Assembly: GCA_022828595.1 (NCBI GenBank)
Contig: JAKGHH010000005.1
Coordinates: forward strand, 61,189,655-61,253,654
DNA length: 64,000 nucleotides
Direction of reading: 5' to 3'
Source: Nelumbo lutea
Taxonomy: Eukaryota > Streptophyta > Magnoliopsida > Proteales > Nelumbonaceae
Shown: in pieces, positions 45,361-57,677 of the stretch
How positions within the stretch are numbered: position 1 is the stretch's first letter
How the letters are laid out: each line of letters begins with the position of its first letter
Program-made: the position numbers and the translations under genes
The notes under the pieces: model-generated
What the model was told of the DNA's origin: nothing
What the model saw: the letters and a program-made list of their open reading frames with translations, nothing else
The model's database searches: none

Positions 45361-48300
45361 AGGTTAAGAGAGTATGAATATGAGAGAATATGAGATTAAT
45401 GTGATGAAAATGACCGAGGGTAAGGGTATTTATAAGAATTAGTTTTAGTTGATCAAAGTACCCTTAAAACTAGTTATTTTATAATTATTAGGAGAAGTGT
45501 TAAGGTAATTATCACTTTACAAAAATGCCTCCCAAACCCCCCCCCCCCAATGACATGGGCTCGTGCCAGCATGACCCATTTTTTAATGTCGTATTATGCT
45601 AACCTGCAAATCCAAGCCCAGCACAACCCAATTGCTATATCGGCCTAAAAACAACACGACCTCCTTTGCAGTTCTATTTTGAGTTTTTATTTTTATCAAC
45701 ATATGTGTTTTTCGTAGCAATTTGGTAATTATTTATTTACAGTTCAAGGTGTTAACAGGTCAAAGTGATGGTATCTCAAATTAGAGGAGGTTTTGCGGGG
45801 GGTAAATGTCACTAGCTAACCCATAAATAGTTAAGGATATATATAATTTAACAATGTATATATATATATATATATATTAAACTTGATTAAATGGTTAAAA
45901 AATAATCCAGTTGGAACAGCCAAAATGAACAACTCGGTTGTATTTGTATAGGCTTTTGATGCAGCAATCCATTGAGTTGACCTACCCTAATATTCATAGG
46001 GTGGCTGTACTAAAGTTATCCCGATATCCCCGGCTTCTCAACACGTCAATATGGGAATAGCGGTCCTCTATATTTCCATCACCTGCAACGGTTGATCATA
46101 GGTTGTAGGTATGGTCCATGAGATTTAATTAGATTTAGAACCGTTAAAGGGTATTGTGGTAGAGAACCAACGTTGTCAAGCAAGCAAGCTGATGAGATCA
46201 AAGCTTGTGGCGTTTCTTTATTTATTTTATAGAGTTGTTGAGTGGGAACATCAACATGGATGTCTAACCATCTACCCCTTACCCATGTGCCACGACTAGC
46301 TCGACCAAACTAGGTTCTAGGGCGGTCCACTATTGGGTGGAGCCGTGGAGGAGTATACATCACCTTTCTCCTGCGCTTGAGATGGCGACCTCTCGTTCCT
46401 CATGAATCATGAGAGAAAGAGAGAGAGAGAGGTAAAGCATGGTTGAGCCCAGAGATAAGTCCCTGCAGAAAGGTAGGTGGCATCTGTCATGTTCATTGAA
46501 GGAAAATGGGTAGAATAAGACCACACAACTAAAGTGTGTCCAGTTGGGACAGGCGCAGGAACTAACCGTTGAAATTGCACAATCCTGCCACCGTCGGCAC
46601 TCGACACAACCACAACGTTGTCGTTGTGTATTATTTCAAATCCCGTAGCCCGTTCCTTCTTGTCCCGTTGCCATAAACATTGACCGACGTAAGCAACAAA
46701 GATACAGGAGGAAATGCATAATTGGACGAGACTCCTAGTTTGAGATAATTCCTGACTGTCGGATCTTTTCATTGATTGAAATACACGTCACATGCATTAA
46801 CGGATTGGAAGCATCAGTATCAAAGCGGATCTTGTGCAATACCTATTACCTAACCTACGTCTGACCCGACCCGATCTCACAATAGATGGGTGATAAGGTG
46901 AAGATTGAAGAACTGAAGACTGAAGTTTTTTGTTTTTATTTATGAAGTCAATTACAATTATTTGCGGCGGGAACACGTCCTTGATGCTTTAATACTCCCA
47001 AGTCCCACCAAATAAACCTACCGCTGGCCCAACTGTCACGTTGTATGGGTTAGAATGTAAGCAAATCTGAAGGTTGCAAAGTCTTGATCAGATGATACGT
47101 CTTTTGCTCTCTCTCTCTCTCTCTCTCTCTCTCAAGCCTGATCAGGAGCTCGGTTCAGGTATCAATTCCGTCTCTGGTGGGATTCTACTTCCACTTTAAT
47201 TATGCTAGATGGCATAATGCGTGAGATTGCCGGTATTACCGATGTTTTTATTATATATCCGGCAAAGAGGAGTGAGCCTCATGGTCATGTGGAGACACGT
47301 GATAATCTCCCTGACGTGGCATAAGAGTACAAAAGACATGTCAATGCTGGTTCCATATATTCAACATCAGGAGACAAATCCCGTTGCCTCCGCAGCGCCA
47401 CCGTTGTTATAATCTTATTTTTCTTCAAACCGTCGCTACCACTCGGGCTGGATCACATGAGAGGGCCCCTTGTACTGTCTCTTCCTACTCTTTCAATTTC
47501 ACTCTCCTCCGAAAAATTCTTGTCTAGCTAGCTTTTCAGGAGCTTCTCCTTTACGACAAACAGTCGTGATTCGTTTCACCCACATACGTAACGTTCGTAG
47601 ATCGTTAATAGTAACCGGAGTTATAGATAGGAATAGTGCTTGTGAATTGTGATGGGGTCCATGACCATAATAGATAGGGTCTGGTTTTGAAAAATTTTTA
47701 TTTGGTAAATAAGAGATAAGCAGATTTTCATTAAAAAACAATTAGAGGATGCATGTCTTCATAATAGATCGACCAAAATGGTCCAAACCAACGGAGAAAA
47801 ATAACGACTCTATGCCACTACTTCCCGAAGTCCTCACAGCATTTGCAATGGCATGTGCCATACGCTTTGTCCGCCGGTTACAATGCTGGAATCTTACATG
47901 AGTAAAACACCAATAAAGTTATATGGTTTTGAAAATAGAACCTCCATTATTATTATTTATTAGATATCATATATTCATATCAGCGCTCCATTTTGTCACG
48001 AGGAAGATCTTCAGCGGAAGGAACTCATATGGTGTTTGGGTATGTGTGGTCAGGACAAGTCTTATATGTGTACGAGCATAATGTGGCGGTCCAATAAATG
48101 GCTTCACCAAAGTCAGTAGTACTAGATATCGCCACTTATATGTCAAAACGGAAAGGCTATAATATAAGGCGACTTTGCCACTGATGTAATGCAACCATTG
48201 GGCCCAAACACACCCATGCGTTGTGGGCAATGAGGTAGCTCAATTAGTTTAGACACGAGGTTAACATAGTGAAGGGTCATGCTTGGGTCAGACCCACGTG

Positions 48301-48783
48301 TCAAGCCTCCCTTTAATGTGCATGGCATTGTGTCGGTCCATGCGCTATCCTCATGAGCGTGTATCTACCCATGAGGAACCCTGATAGTATGCTAGCCATT
48401 AACCAGAGCCACCCCACAAATGATGTTGATTTAGGAATGCCAAGATTAAGTACCCAAAAAGGTCGACCACCTCTCCTCAAAGAGTACATTAAGATTTTGG
48501 AGGTCCGCCAATATAAAACATTACTTCTCATAAAAATCATAATGGCAATATTTACGATAATGCCACTTAACATAAGCCCACCAAGCGTAACTAAGATTAA
48601 CTGACTAAGCCTGTGTCAGACCGTGACAATATGCACATCTTAATGTGTATTGAGAATATCTCTCATACTTGTGAAAAATGTTTCTAATACATAGTTGGAT
48701 ATACTGTGAGGCGTTGTGGGGTACTCTCTATCGGGTGCTGATGTGAACTCTATTAATTTATTAATGATTTGCGCATGTGTGTT
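45361..48783. other. Intergenic region, no supported gene
   Basis: A run of 13 C at about 45537-45549, a GC-rich repeat block to 45660, (AT)n near 45858 and (CT)n at 47107-47133. Frames at 46407-46772 (minus) and 47221-47412 (plus) lack recognisable motifs. A diverged family-P half element may lie at 48617-48727 (AATATCTCTCATACTTGTGA...). Confidence 0.4.
47107..47133. repeat. (CT)n microsatellite
   Basis: Thirteen uninterrupted CT units. Confidence 0.85.
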
Positions 48784-49197
48784 TAGGGGTGTCAATTGGA
48801 CTGGATTTGGTCCAATCCAATCCAGTCCAATGTGAGTTCATTATAAATGGACCAGGTCCAATCCAATCCAATGAATGTTTTGGACCAATTTGGACCGATC
48901 CAATTCAATGCTTGGACCATCTAATCTGTTCAAATTCACTTTGTTTTACATTGGTTTCAACTTAAACCCAGCCCATTGACACGTATATTCTTATCCTATA
49001 TCAATAGATTAGATATTGGCTTAATCCGACCCAATCCAATATAAATTTGTTATGAACGGACCAGGTCCAATCCTATCTAATAAATATTTTAGACCGAATT
49101 AGTCCAATCCAACGTGTCTTATTGGTCCAATTTAATCATCCAAATTCATTTTGAACTGAACGGAGTCCAATCCAAAACCGGTCCATTGACACACTTC
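48784..49197. mobile_element. hAT-type MITE
   Basis: Termini TAGGGGTGTCAATTGGAC and, inverted, GAAGTGTGTCAATGGAC. Flanking 8-mers TGTGTGTT (48776-48783) and TGTGTATT (49198-49205) match at 7 of 8. Interior rich in TTGGACC/GGTCCAA. Related to 25915-26242. Confidence 0.75.
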
Positions 49198-49234
49198 TGT
49201 GTATTTGCATTTTGATACATGACACAATTACGGT

Positions 49235-49390
49235 TAGAGATGCCAACGTGTTGGGTTTGATACGGGTTTGTATAAATCCAAACTTGATCTAGAGTATTAT
49301 CAACCTGAACCTGACCCAATTCGACTAAATGAAGAGAAGTATCAAACCCACCCCGGGTTTATCACCTAACTCGGCCCACTGACATCCCGA
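49235..49390. mobile_element. Small hAT-type MITE
   Basis: Termini TAGAGATGCC and, inverted, TCGGGATGTC. Flanking 8-mers ATTACGGT (49227-49234) and ATTAGGGT (49391-49398), 7 of 8 identical. Confidence 0.6.
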
Positions 49391-49451
49391 ATTAGGGTCC
49401 ACTCATAGTGATTATGTTAAGATGGCTAAATTTGTTATATTATAAGTCATG

Positions 49452-49455
<4 letters not shown>

Positions 49456-49495
<40 letters not shown>
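49456..49495. repeat. (AT)n microsatellite
   Basis: About 20 AT units. Confidence 0.9.
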
Positions 49496-49499
<4 letters not shown>

Positions 49500-49861
49500 A
49501 AAGAACGACAGAATTAGCAGGTCTATTGTCAAATTACCAAACAAATGGCCCATCTATCAAAGTCTTATCAACTTAGACCTGATAAGCCTCACTAGTAACA
49601 AGGTTTAGTATGTTCTTATCGGTTCAGAAATGGGTCTACACTGACCCGCCCAAAGGCCTCAAACCTAACTCATAATCTTAGTCTTATATATGCCCTTGAC
49701 ACATAAACAGGCTCGACGTGCTCATGCGCGCATGATGTGTTCATTCCAATAAAGGGTTGCAACTTAGGCGGTTCAATGTGAGCATCTGCTAAAATTGAAG
49801 GGGACCAGTCCCATAACCGGCTTAACATAGTGTTAATTATTATTTTTTTATTTCATTTGAA

Positions 49862-49994
49862 GGGTTACACAACGGGGTAGCCCATCCCCAAACTCATGTT
49901 CTCCCAATTCAGGTACAGGCCGAATTTGATTCAAGTCTTCGTTACAATTAATAGGAGATATTACCAACAGCTGAGTGGCACTTTGCAGCGTCAA
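49862..49994 (-). repeat. tRNA-related SINE-like repeat
   Basis: Shares GATTCAAGTCTTCGTTACAA and AATAGGAGATATTACCAACA with the pair at 20605-20822. On the minus strand CTCAGCTGTTGGTAAT and ACTTGAATC resemble tRNA promoter boxes A and B. Confidence 0.4.
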
Positions 49995-50360
49995 TTATTT
50001 AGATCATGTACCTAACTTACACTCTTATTCTTGTACAATCCAACCGTAGACAAGTACTGATTTGGCTGTAGACACTGCATGCTACCCCAATCATGACAAG
50101 GGTGGAATGACTGCTTTGCATTTCAGGGGATAAAGCGCTGTGGATTTCATCATTTGCATTGGTATAAATGCATGGAATGACAAATTTGCTGAGTGTAAAT
50201 TTTGATTTACTTTTGCTTTAAATTTGACTTTTGTTTTATTTATTTGAAAGGATTAAAATATAATGTTTAGGAAGGAGTACAAATGCAAATATGTAGAATG
50301 TAAACTTTATATTTTATATTTATTTGTATTATATATATTCGTAGTTATACTCTTAAAGTT

Positions 50361-50463
50361 CGGTTTGGAAGGAGTACAAATACAAATATGTAGAGTGTAA
50401 AACCTTGCATTTTAATGTATTTTACCGTACATATTTATATTTATACTCTTTCTAAACTGCGCC
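50361..50463. mobile_element. Short MITE
   Basis: Inverted ends CGGTTTGGAAGGAGTACAAA and GGCGCAGTTTAGAAAGAGTA, with a 7-bp direct repeat TAAAGTT at 50354-50360 and 50464-50470. A partial second arm lies at about 50265-50300. Confidence 0.55.
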
Positions 50464-50470
50464 TAAAGTT

Positions 50471-51904
50471 AAATTGTGCCATCCCCATCTCATTTGACAT
50501 AGAGATAGGAGGATTAATTATTTATTTGGAAGTGAGGTAAGAGTCAAGATAATGGAGTCACCACTTTAAATGAGGTTTAAATGAGGGATAATATAGGAGA
50601 AGAGGAATGTAAATTTTACTTTAGTTTTTTGGGATGTAAAATTTATACTGCTATATAATGGGTGCAAATGAGACAAAAAGTAAAAATATTGTATCACATA
50701 GGAGTGCAAATCATGATTTCAACAAATGGATGCAAAAACATAATCATCTCATTCATATTTGCACTACAAACAAATTGATAACAAAATATTGGAAGATGTG
50801 GTTATTTACCCAATTTCAATTTCAACCGTTTAAAATTTCATAACTTCGCTCCTATATTATATAAAAAAAATGTAAATTCTGTTTGGATAAATTTTTTGCT
50901 TTTGAATTTTGGGCTGTTAAAAATAAAATTGAACAAAAAAAGAGTTTTCTGAGCATTTGATAAAAAGTACTTTTAAAAACAGCAATACTTTTAATTCCCA
51001 AAGCATAAAGCCTAATAAAACTAGGATTTTCTGTTTTGGGGCTTCAAAAACACAAATCATTAAGTTTATCCAAAACACCACGTTGATCAGTTAGAGACAA
51101 AGTAATAAGGCATTCAGCTAAGCTAGCTACTTCTTTTGGTAACGTTTCAAATCAGTTTAGCCACTTCAGTTGGTTATCAAGTAGTCCCTAAGCCAAATTC
51201 CATGCTATAAGAGAATTTATACATATAAAACACCCAATAATGTAGTTGTGTAGAAAGGATTAAGAGGATGTTCACCAATATGTATTTAGTTTTTCAAAAC
51301 AAATTCAATTATCATATCAATAAAATCGTTTTTTTCTGATGTAGCAATTGTTTCTGTGTCTGAAGGAAGACAATATCACACATGTTCGTGAACAGACCCT
51401 CACAATATATTATTACTTAATGTGTATATTACACTTTTTTTCTAATCATGAAGTCATAGTATTATTTTATTTTTTGAAAACAATATCATGAAGACCCCCC
51501 TTAAGCAGTATCACATGTCAATTTAGGTGATTGTTTGCCACTGTGATCGTTTTCTTGGACTAGTTTTCTCAAGAGATGGTCTTACATAATTAATTATTAT
51601 GTGTTTTCACTATTTTCAAGACCTAAAAAAGCTGCGGAAAAATGTTATTTCTTGTTTATCTTCATTTATAAAAGTGTGCACTACATGCCTTATAAACACT
51701 ACTTAAGATAGATAAAAAAGTAGGTCCCACTAAGATGGCCTGTTATTTTAGAATTTAGAAACTTTTTTTTTTTAATTTTAAATCAATCTACCTAGCAATA
51801 GGCAAAATAATACTCCATGTATGTTTTATTAACCCCCTCTTTATGGTAGTTCTTATATTAAATTTTCAAAAATTTAGAGGGGAATAGGGATATGCATCCC
51901 TGTA
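50471..51904. other. Intergenic region
   Basis: AT-rich with poly-T runs; no coding or structured feature recognised. Confidence 0.4.
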
Positions 51905-51912
51905 GGGAAAAT

Positions 51913-53306
51913 TAGTGGTGTCCATGAAAAACTAAAAAACCGAATCGAATCGAGAAATTTGAATCGTAAAATGCGGTTAATCGAATCGATCGGTTTGGAA
52001 TTTTTGAAAAACCGAAGAACTTGTTCGATTTTCGATTAACCTATAAAAAAAATCGGTGATTAATCGAACCGATGAAGGATGATTTGACCCGACCTATGAA
52101 ACGGCGACACGTGGACGCTGATTCAGCGTAAGCGACAGCTCAACATTGTATTCCGGTACGGCTAAGTGATAGGCTCATAAAGCAGCTCACTGCATGGTAG
52201 CGGGGTAAAGGAGGGACTCACCACAATGCGAGCTCTAGGTCCCCCGAGCTACCTCAAGGGATATTCTGAGGGAAAATTTAACTTGCGAGCTAAGAAAGCC
52301 AGCTCGCCCAAGCTCCCGAACAAGGCAAGTCAACCGAGGACCAATTCTACTAAGGGTGCTTCTGAAATATTCGAAGGTCATTGCAAAGTAGCTCGCGAAT
52401 GGGCTGCACGAGCATCCTCAGGAAGCTTCTATTTAGTAGGTCGTACCAGTCAGACTGGGCCACGTCCCTAACTGACGGCGCAGTCCCTGTCCTTTCGACA
52501 GTCCATGTCTCTCAGCAGGCGGAGGCGTGCTTGTCACTTTGGGACGTGTCACTCGCCCGGGTAAGGAGTACGTCCCAACGGCCACCTACGCAGCCCTGGC
52601 AGGTAACGGCTGTGGCAGGACCTAGTGGCGGTTATGCCCGGTCTCGCAAGAGCCCTCTTATAAAAGCCCTCAGGGCAGAGGAGAAACTTCTTCTTGAGAC
52701 CTCCAACCTCTCGAATATAGTGATAAGCGCGACCTCCACTCTTAGCTTTCATTTGCCCTCTTTACTTCCATACACAGTACTAACTTAAGCATCGGAGTAT
52801 TCCCACCGAGCAAGCCCCCGGAATCCTTCCTTTCATCTTCTCAAGTGCCGCTCGTTGCCAAACAAGGAGCCTGTCAGCCGCCAGCTAGGAGTGCCCGGAT
52901 CGCGCCGCATCAGAACCGATCAATATATATATATATATATATATATATGTTATATATTTTTAATATATGTCACATATTCTCTATGTATTATATATAAATA
53001 TATATTCATTATATATATAAATATATACTTATATTATATTTATAATGATCCATTTATAAATATTATATATTTTTAAAATATTTATTATTTATAATATAAT
53101 ATCATACATATATTTATATAATATATTTTATAAATATAAAAAACCAAAAAGCTGAAAAACTAAACCAATCAAAAACTGAAACTGGCAAATTGATTAATTG
53201 ATGGTATTGGCTTAGATTCAGTTTAGAAAAATAGAAAAACCGATACCACCAATTCAGTTTGCAAAATATGCCTATGATTCGGTTAACTGAACCATGGACA
53301 CCCCTA
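51913..53306. mobile_element. hAT-type MITE carrying a nested solo LTR
   Basis: Termini TAGTGGTGTCCATG and, inverted, TAGGGGTGTCCATG. Flanking 8-mers GGGAAAAT (51905-51912) and GGGAAAAA (53307-53314), 7 of 8 identical. Arms are rich in AACCGAA/TTCGGTT; the centre is AT-repeat. It is split by the LTR at 52073-52912; without it the element is about 550 bp. Confidence 0.82.
52073..52912 (+). mobile_element. Solo LTR of an LTR retrotransposon (Ty3-like)
   Basis: An 840-bp GC-richer block starting TGAAGG and ending GCATCA, flanked by GAACCGA (52066-52072 and 52913-52919). It has a TATA-like CTTATAAAAGCCCT (about 52659) followed by GGGCAGAGGAG, as in LTR promoters, and a 3' part of C-rich text (GCATCGGAGTATTCCCACCG). 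No PBS, polypurine tract or coding follows, so it is a recombination-derived solo LTR. The 7-bp flank match is longer than the usual 5 bp. Superfamily assignment is a guess from its length and composition. Confidence 0.72.
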
Positions 53307-53314
53307 GGGAAAAA

Positions 53315-53821
53315 TGGGAAATCCCCTACTTAACTTGATCATGCTCATATCTAGTAGTTGAGATAGTAAGATGGGGTCTTTTAATTTGAAAACAAAAACT
53401 ATGTACACATTTTTAAAGCATGGGCATCTAACTGCATATCCGGAGCATCTTCCAATAAATTTAAACCTCATTTAATAAGAGATATTCCTGATGTTTGGCT
53501 GAATGTCATATGCACAAAGTTTTTGCTGTTGGGAGATTCAAGCTCTAAGATAGTCTCTTGCATCCTTCCAATAATAGAGGCATTGAGATCGAGTTCAGAT
53601 TGACATCCCATACATGCTCCACATACACATTTCACAATACACAGTTAGGATGTACTGTGGGGAGCTGATGCAAATTCACTAAGATTAAGTTTGAATAATT
53701 GTAATAACTTCCACCCCACCCACTCTATCCCCACCCCTTAATCCCCCACTTATGTAATACAAAAGAACACCTGATTACAAAGCCTTTCCTATACATACAA
53801 TTTAAAAAACTAATATTAATA
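53315..53821. other. Spacer before the Helitron array
   Basis: Contains a possible family-P half-arm at 53600-53672; no gene. Confidence 0.4.
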
Positions 53822-54592
53822 TCTATATTTATATAAATATATTAAGCATAAATGTGTACGTAAGAAGGCCTAAGGATGAGGTAAATGGAATCTAATAGTA
53901 TCTTTTGCCTTTTTTTCATGGAAATTACAATAATGCCACTCTCTACCAACTCTCTCTTTTACTTTTTTTCTTTCAAATTACAATAATGCCACTCTCTCCT
54001 ACCAACTCTCTCTCTCTGTGTCTTGCTTTTTTATATTTTCAAATTACAAGAATGTCACTCTCTCTTTTTCTTACAAATTACAAGATGCGATCACCCTCTC
54101 TCGACTACTAGGGGACCTGCAATCAAAGGTAGTTGAGTTCAAGTCGAGGCAAGCTCGAACTTTTGAGCTCAAGCTCAAGTCTCTAATTCGAATTGAGCTT
54201 GAGTTAGACGACACCTTGACCAATGAGGGAGACCTTGGCTTGACACCTCGCCGCTGAGGGAGATCTCAGCTCAACACCTCAACAACTAAGGGAGACCTCA
54301 GCTCGACACCTTATCAACTAAGGGAGACCTCAGCTCAACACATTGTCTATTAGGGAAACCTTAGCTCAACACTTCGACAACTGAGGGAGACCTCAATTTG
54401 GCACCTCTACAATTGAGGGGGACCTCAGCTCAGCATCTCGACTACTTGAGAGACCTGTAATCAAAGGTAGCCGAGCTCGAATTTCTGAGCTTTTGACTCG
54501 AGCTGAGCTCGAGCTCAAGTCCCTAATTTGAATCGAGCTCGAGCCTGATAGTTTATGAGCGTGCCCTTGCAACGCAAGGCCCCCTCTGCTAG
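53822..54592 (+). mobile_element. Helitron-like unit 1 of a tandem array
   Basis: Begins TCTATATTTATATAAATATA after an A and ends hairpin CCTTGC-AAC-GCAAGG plus CCCCCTCTG-CTAG followed by T, the pattern of Helitron ends (5' TC, 3' hairpin, CTRR, A|T target). Interior: a conserved AATGTGTACGTAAGAAGGC head, CT-rich AATTACAAGAATGCCACTCT repeats, a roughly 30-bp minisatellite (CTGAGGGAGACCTCAGCTC...) and a GAGCTCGAGCTCAAG tail. No Rep/helicase frame. Confidence 0.65.
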
Positions 54593-55421
54593 TATATATA
54601 TTAAGCTGAAATGTGTACGTAAGAAGGCTTGAGGATGAAGGAAATGAAATCTAACATTATTTTTTGCCTTTTTTCTCAGAAATTACAAGAATGCCACTAT
54701 CTACCAACTCTCTCTTTTTCTTTTTTTATTTCAAATTATATGAATGCCACTCTCTCTTGTTTTTTTTATTTCAAATTATAAGAATGCCACTCTCTCTCCT
54801 GCCAACTCTCTCTCTTTTTCTTATAAATTACAAGAATACCATCTCTCTCTCTCTTGCCATCTCTATCTCTCCTTATAAATTACAAGAATGCCATCTCTCT
54901 CTCTTTCTCTCCTGCCATCTCTATCTCTCTTTATAAATTACAAGAATGCCACTCTCTCTCCAACTGATGGAGACCTTAGTTCGACATCTCGACTTCTAGG
55001 GGACCTACAATCAAAGGTAGTCGAGTTTCGAGCCGAGCTCGAACTTTTGAGCTCAAGCTCATGTCTTTAATTCGAATCGAGGTTGAGCTAGATGACACCT
55101 CGACCATTGAGGGAGACCTTGGCTCGACACCTTGGTTATTGAGGGAGATCTCGGCTCAGCACCTCGACAACTGAGGGACACCTCAGCTTGGCAACTTGTC
55201 AACTAAGGGAGACCTTAGCTCAATACCTCGTCTGCTAGGGAATTGAGGGAGACCTTGGCACCTCGGCAATTGAGGGAGACCTTGGCTTAGAACCTCGACT
55301 ATTTGAGAGACCTGCAATCATAGGTAGTTGAGCTCGAACTTCCGAGCTTTTGTCTCGAGCCGGGCTCGAGCTCAAGCTTGATAGTTTATGAGCTCAAGTC
55401 TCATTTTTTTCTATTTAATCA
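54593..55421 (+). mobile_element. Helitron-like unit 2
   Basis: Same head (GAAATGTGTACGTAAGAAGG), CT-rich repeats, minisatellite and tail as unit 1. Its 3' end stops after GATAGTTTATGAGCTCAAGT without the hairpin, so it is truncated before unit 3. Confidence 0.6.
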
Positions 55422-56273
55422 TCTATATAAATATATTAAGCTGAAATGTGTACGTAAGAAGGCCTAAGGATGAGGGAAATGGAGTCTAACATTATTTTTT
55501 GCTTTTTTTCTTAGAAATTACAAGAATGCCATTCTTTGCCAATTCTCTCTCTTTTGCTTTTTTTCTTTCAAATTACAAGAATGTCACTTTCTCTTTCTTA
55601 GAAATTACAAGAATGCCATATCTCTCTTTCTCCTTATAAATTACAAGAATGTCACTCTCTCTCTCTCTCCAACTGAGGGAGATCTCAGCTTAGCATCTCA
55701 GCTGCTAGGGGACCTGCAATCAAAGGTAGTCGAGTTCGAGATGAGTCGAGCTCGAACTTCTAAGCTCAAGTTCAAGTGTTTAATTCGAATCGAGCTTGAG
55801 CTAGACGACACTTCAACCACTGAGGGAGACATCGGCTTGACACCTCGGTCACTAAGGGAGGTCTCGGCTCAGCACCTCGACAACTGAGGGAGACCTCAAC
55901 TCAGCACCTTGTCAACTAAGGGAGGCCTTAGCTCAACACCTCGCGTCTCTAATTTGAATCAAGCTCAAGTTGGACGACACCTCGACAATTGAGGGAGACC
56001 TCAATCAACTTGGCACCTTGTCAACTAAGGGAGACCTTTGCTCGACACCTCACCTGCTAGGGAAACCTCAGCTCGACACTTTAGCAGCTGAGGGAGACCT
56101 CGGCTCGGCACCTCAACTGCCTGAGAGACCTACAATCAAAGGTAGTTGAGCTTGAACTTCTGAGCTTTTAACTCGAGCCAAGCTCAAGCTTGAGCTCAAG
56201 TCTCTAATTCGAATTGAAATTGAGCCTAATAGTTTATGAGCGAGCCCCTGCAACACAGGGCCCCCTCTACTAG
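55422..56273 (+). mobile_element. Helitron-like unit 3
   Basis: Starts A|TCTATATAAATATATTAAGC and ends hairpin CCCTG...CAGGG, then CCCCTCTA-CTAG|T. The longest minisatellite block of the array (about 55675-56130) is here. Confidence 0.65.
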
Positions 56274-57013
56274 TAAATCTATTAAGCCGAAATGTGTACG
56301 ACCGAAGGCTTGGTAATGTAGCAAATGGAATCTAATGGTATTTTTTGCATTTTTTTCATAGAAATTACAAGAATATCACTCTCTACCAACTATCTCTTTT
56401 TATTTTTTTTCTTTCAAATTACAATAATGCCACTCTCTCTCCTACCAACTCTCTCTCTCTCTTTCTTACAAATTACAAGAACGCCACTCTCTCTCCAACT
56501 AAGGAAGACCTCAGCTCGACACCTCAACTACTAGGGGACCTACAATCAAAGGTAGTCGAGTTCGAGTCGAGCCGAGCCGAGCTTGAACTTCTGAGCTCAA
56601 GCTCAAGTCTCTAATTTGAATCAACCTCAAGCTAGACGACACCTCGACCACTGAGGGAGACCTCGGCTCGGCACCTCAGTCATTGAGGGAGATCTCGGCT
56701 CAGCACCTCGACAACTGAGGGAGACCTCAGCTCGGCACCTTGTCAACTAAGGGAGACCTTAGCTTGACACCTCACCTGCTAGGGAAACCTTAACTCGACA
56801 CATCAACAACTGAGGGAGACCTCAATTTGGCACCTCAGAAATTGAGGAAGACCTCGACTCGACACCTTGGTTGCTTGAGAGACATGCAATCAAAGGTAGC
56901 CGAGCTTTTGACTCGAGCCAAGCTCGAGCTCGAGCTCAAGTCTCTAATTCGAATCGAGCTTGAGCCTAATAGTTTATGAGTGAGCCCCTACAACGTAGGG
57001 CCCCCACCATTAG
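56274..57013 (+). mobile_element. Helitron-like unit 4
   Basis: Starts directly after the CTAG of unit 3 (TAAATCTATTAAGCCGAAAT) and ends hairpin CCCTAC-AAC-GTAGGG, then CCCCCACCA-TTAG|T. Immediately after it AGATATGTTAAGAAGCC resembles another unit head, cut short. Confidence 0.62.
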
Positions 57014-57047
57014 TAGATATGTTAAGAAGCCAACAAGTAACAATATA

Positions 57048-57606
57048 GGGAAAATTCCTTATCAGTACTCGATATTTTGGTTTGAGTGACAATTTGGTCC
57101 CCGAACTTTAAAGTGTGACAATTCAGCACCCAAACTTTCAAAATATGACAATCCAATACCCAAATTTTCAAAATGTGACAATCCAGTACCTACCATTAAC
57201 CAATCCGTTAATCAGCCATTAAGTGACATTTGAAAAATAAAAAATGCCCTAAGAATGCCATCTAATTCCCTTAATCAACCATCCAAACATTGACAATAAA
57301 ATGAACAATCCCAAATTCTAGATTCTTCTAAACAGTCACCAACTTTTTTGAATAGAAGAGGTTAGGATTTGAGACTGTTCAACTTTTTTGTCAACATTTG
57401 GATGGTTGATAGAGAGAATTAGATGGCCTTCAAAGAGCATTTTTGACTTTTCAAATGCCACTTAATGACTGATTAATAGACTAGTTAACGATATGTACAA
57501 AATTGTCACATTTTGAAAATTCGGGTGCTGGATTATCGCATTTTAAAGTTCGGGGACCAAATTGTCACTCAAACCAAAGTACAGGATATTGATCAAGAAT
57601 TTTTCC
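57048..57606. mobile_element. Foldback element with about 200-bp inverted arms
   Basis: The left arm TTTGGTTTGAGTGACAATTTGGTCCCCGAACTTTAAA is mirrored by the right arm at about 57543-57580; pairing continues through GTGACAAT and the ATTAAGTGACATTTGAAAA region. The ends GGGAAAATTCC / GGAAAAATTC are imperfect. A target duplication is not certain (TAACAAT-like on both sides). Probably a Mutator-like MITE. Confidence 0.72.
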
Positions 57607-57677
57607 TAACAAATACTAGTGGTGATAAATAGTACAAGATTTGTTGTAAATGAGTCCGGATCTGATATTTAGAGAAC

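Noticed and set aside
46407..46772. 121-residue minus-strand frame with an acceptable amino-acid mix
   Set aside because: No recognisable family signature, ends in an (AG)n run, and no neighbouring exons were found.
47221..47412. Possible coding stretch reading MREIAGITDVFIIYPAKRSE in another frame
   Set aside because: Too short and without a known motif or splice context.
57039..57615. 9-bp target duplication around the foldback at 57048
   Set aside because: Candidate repeats (AACAATATA, TAACAAATA) match only after shifting, so the duplication is not claimed.
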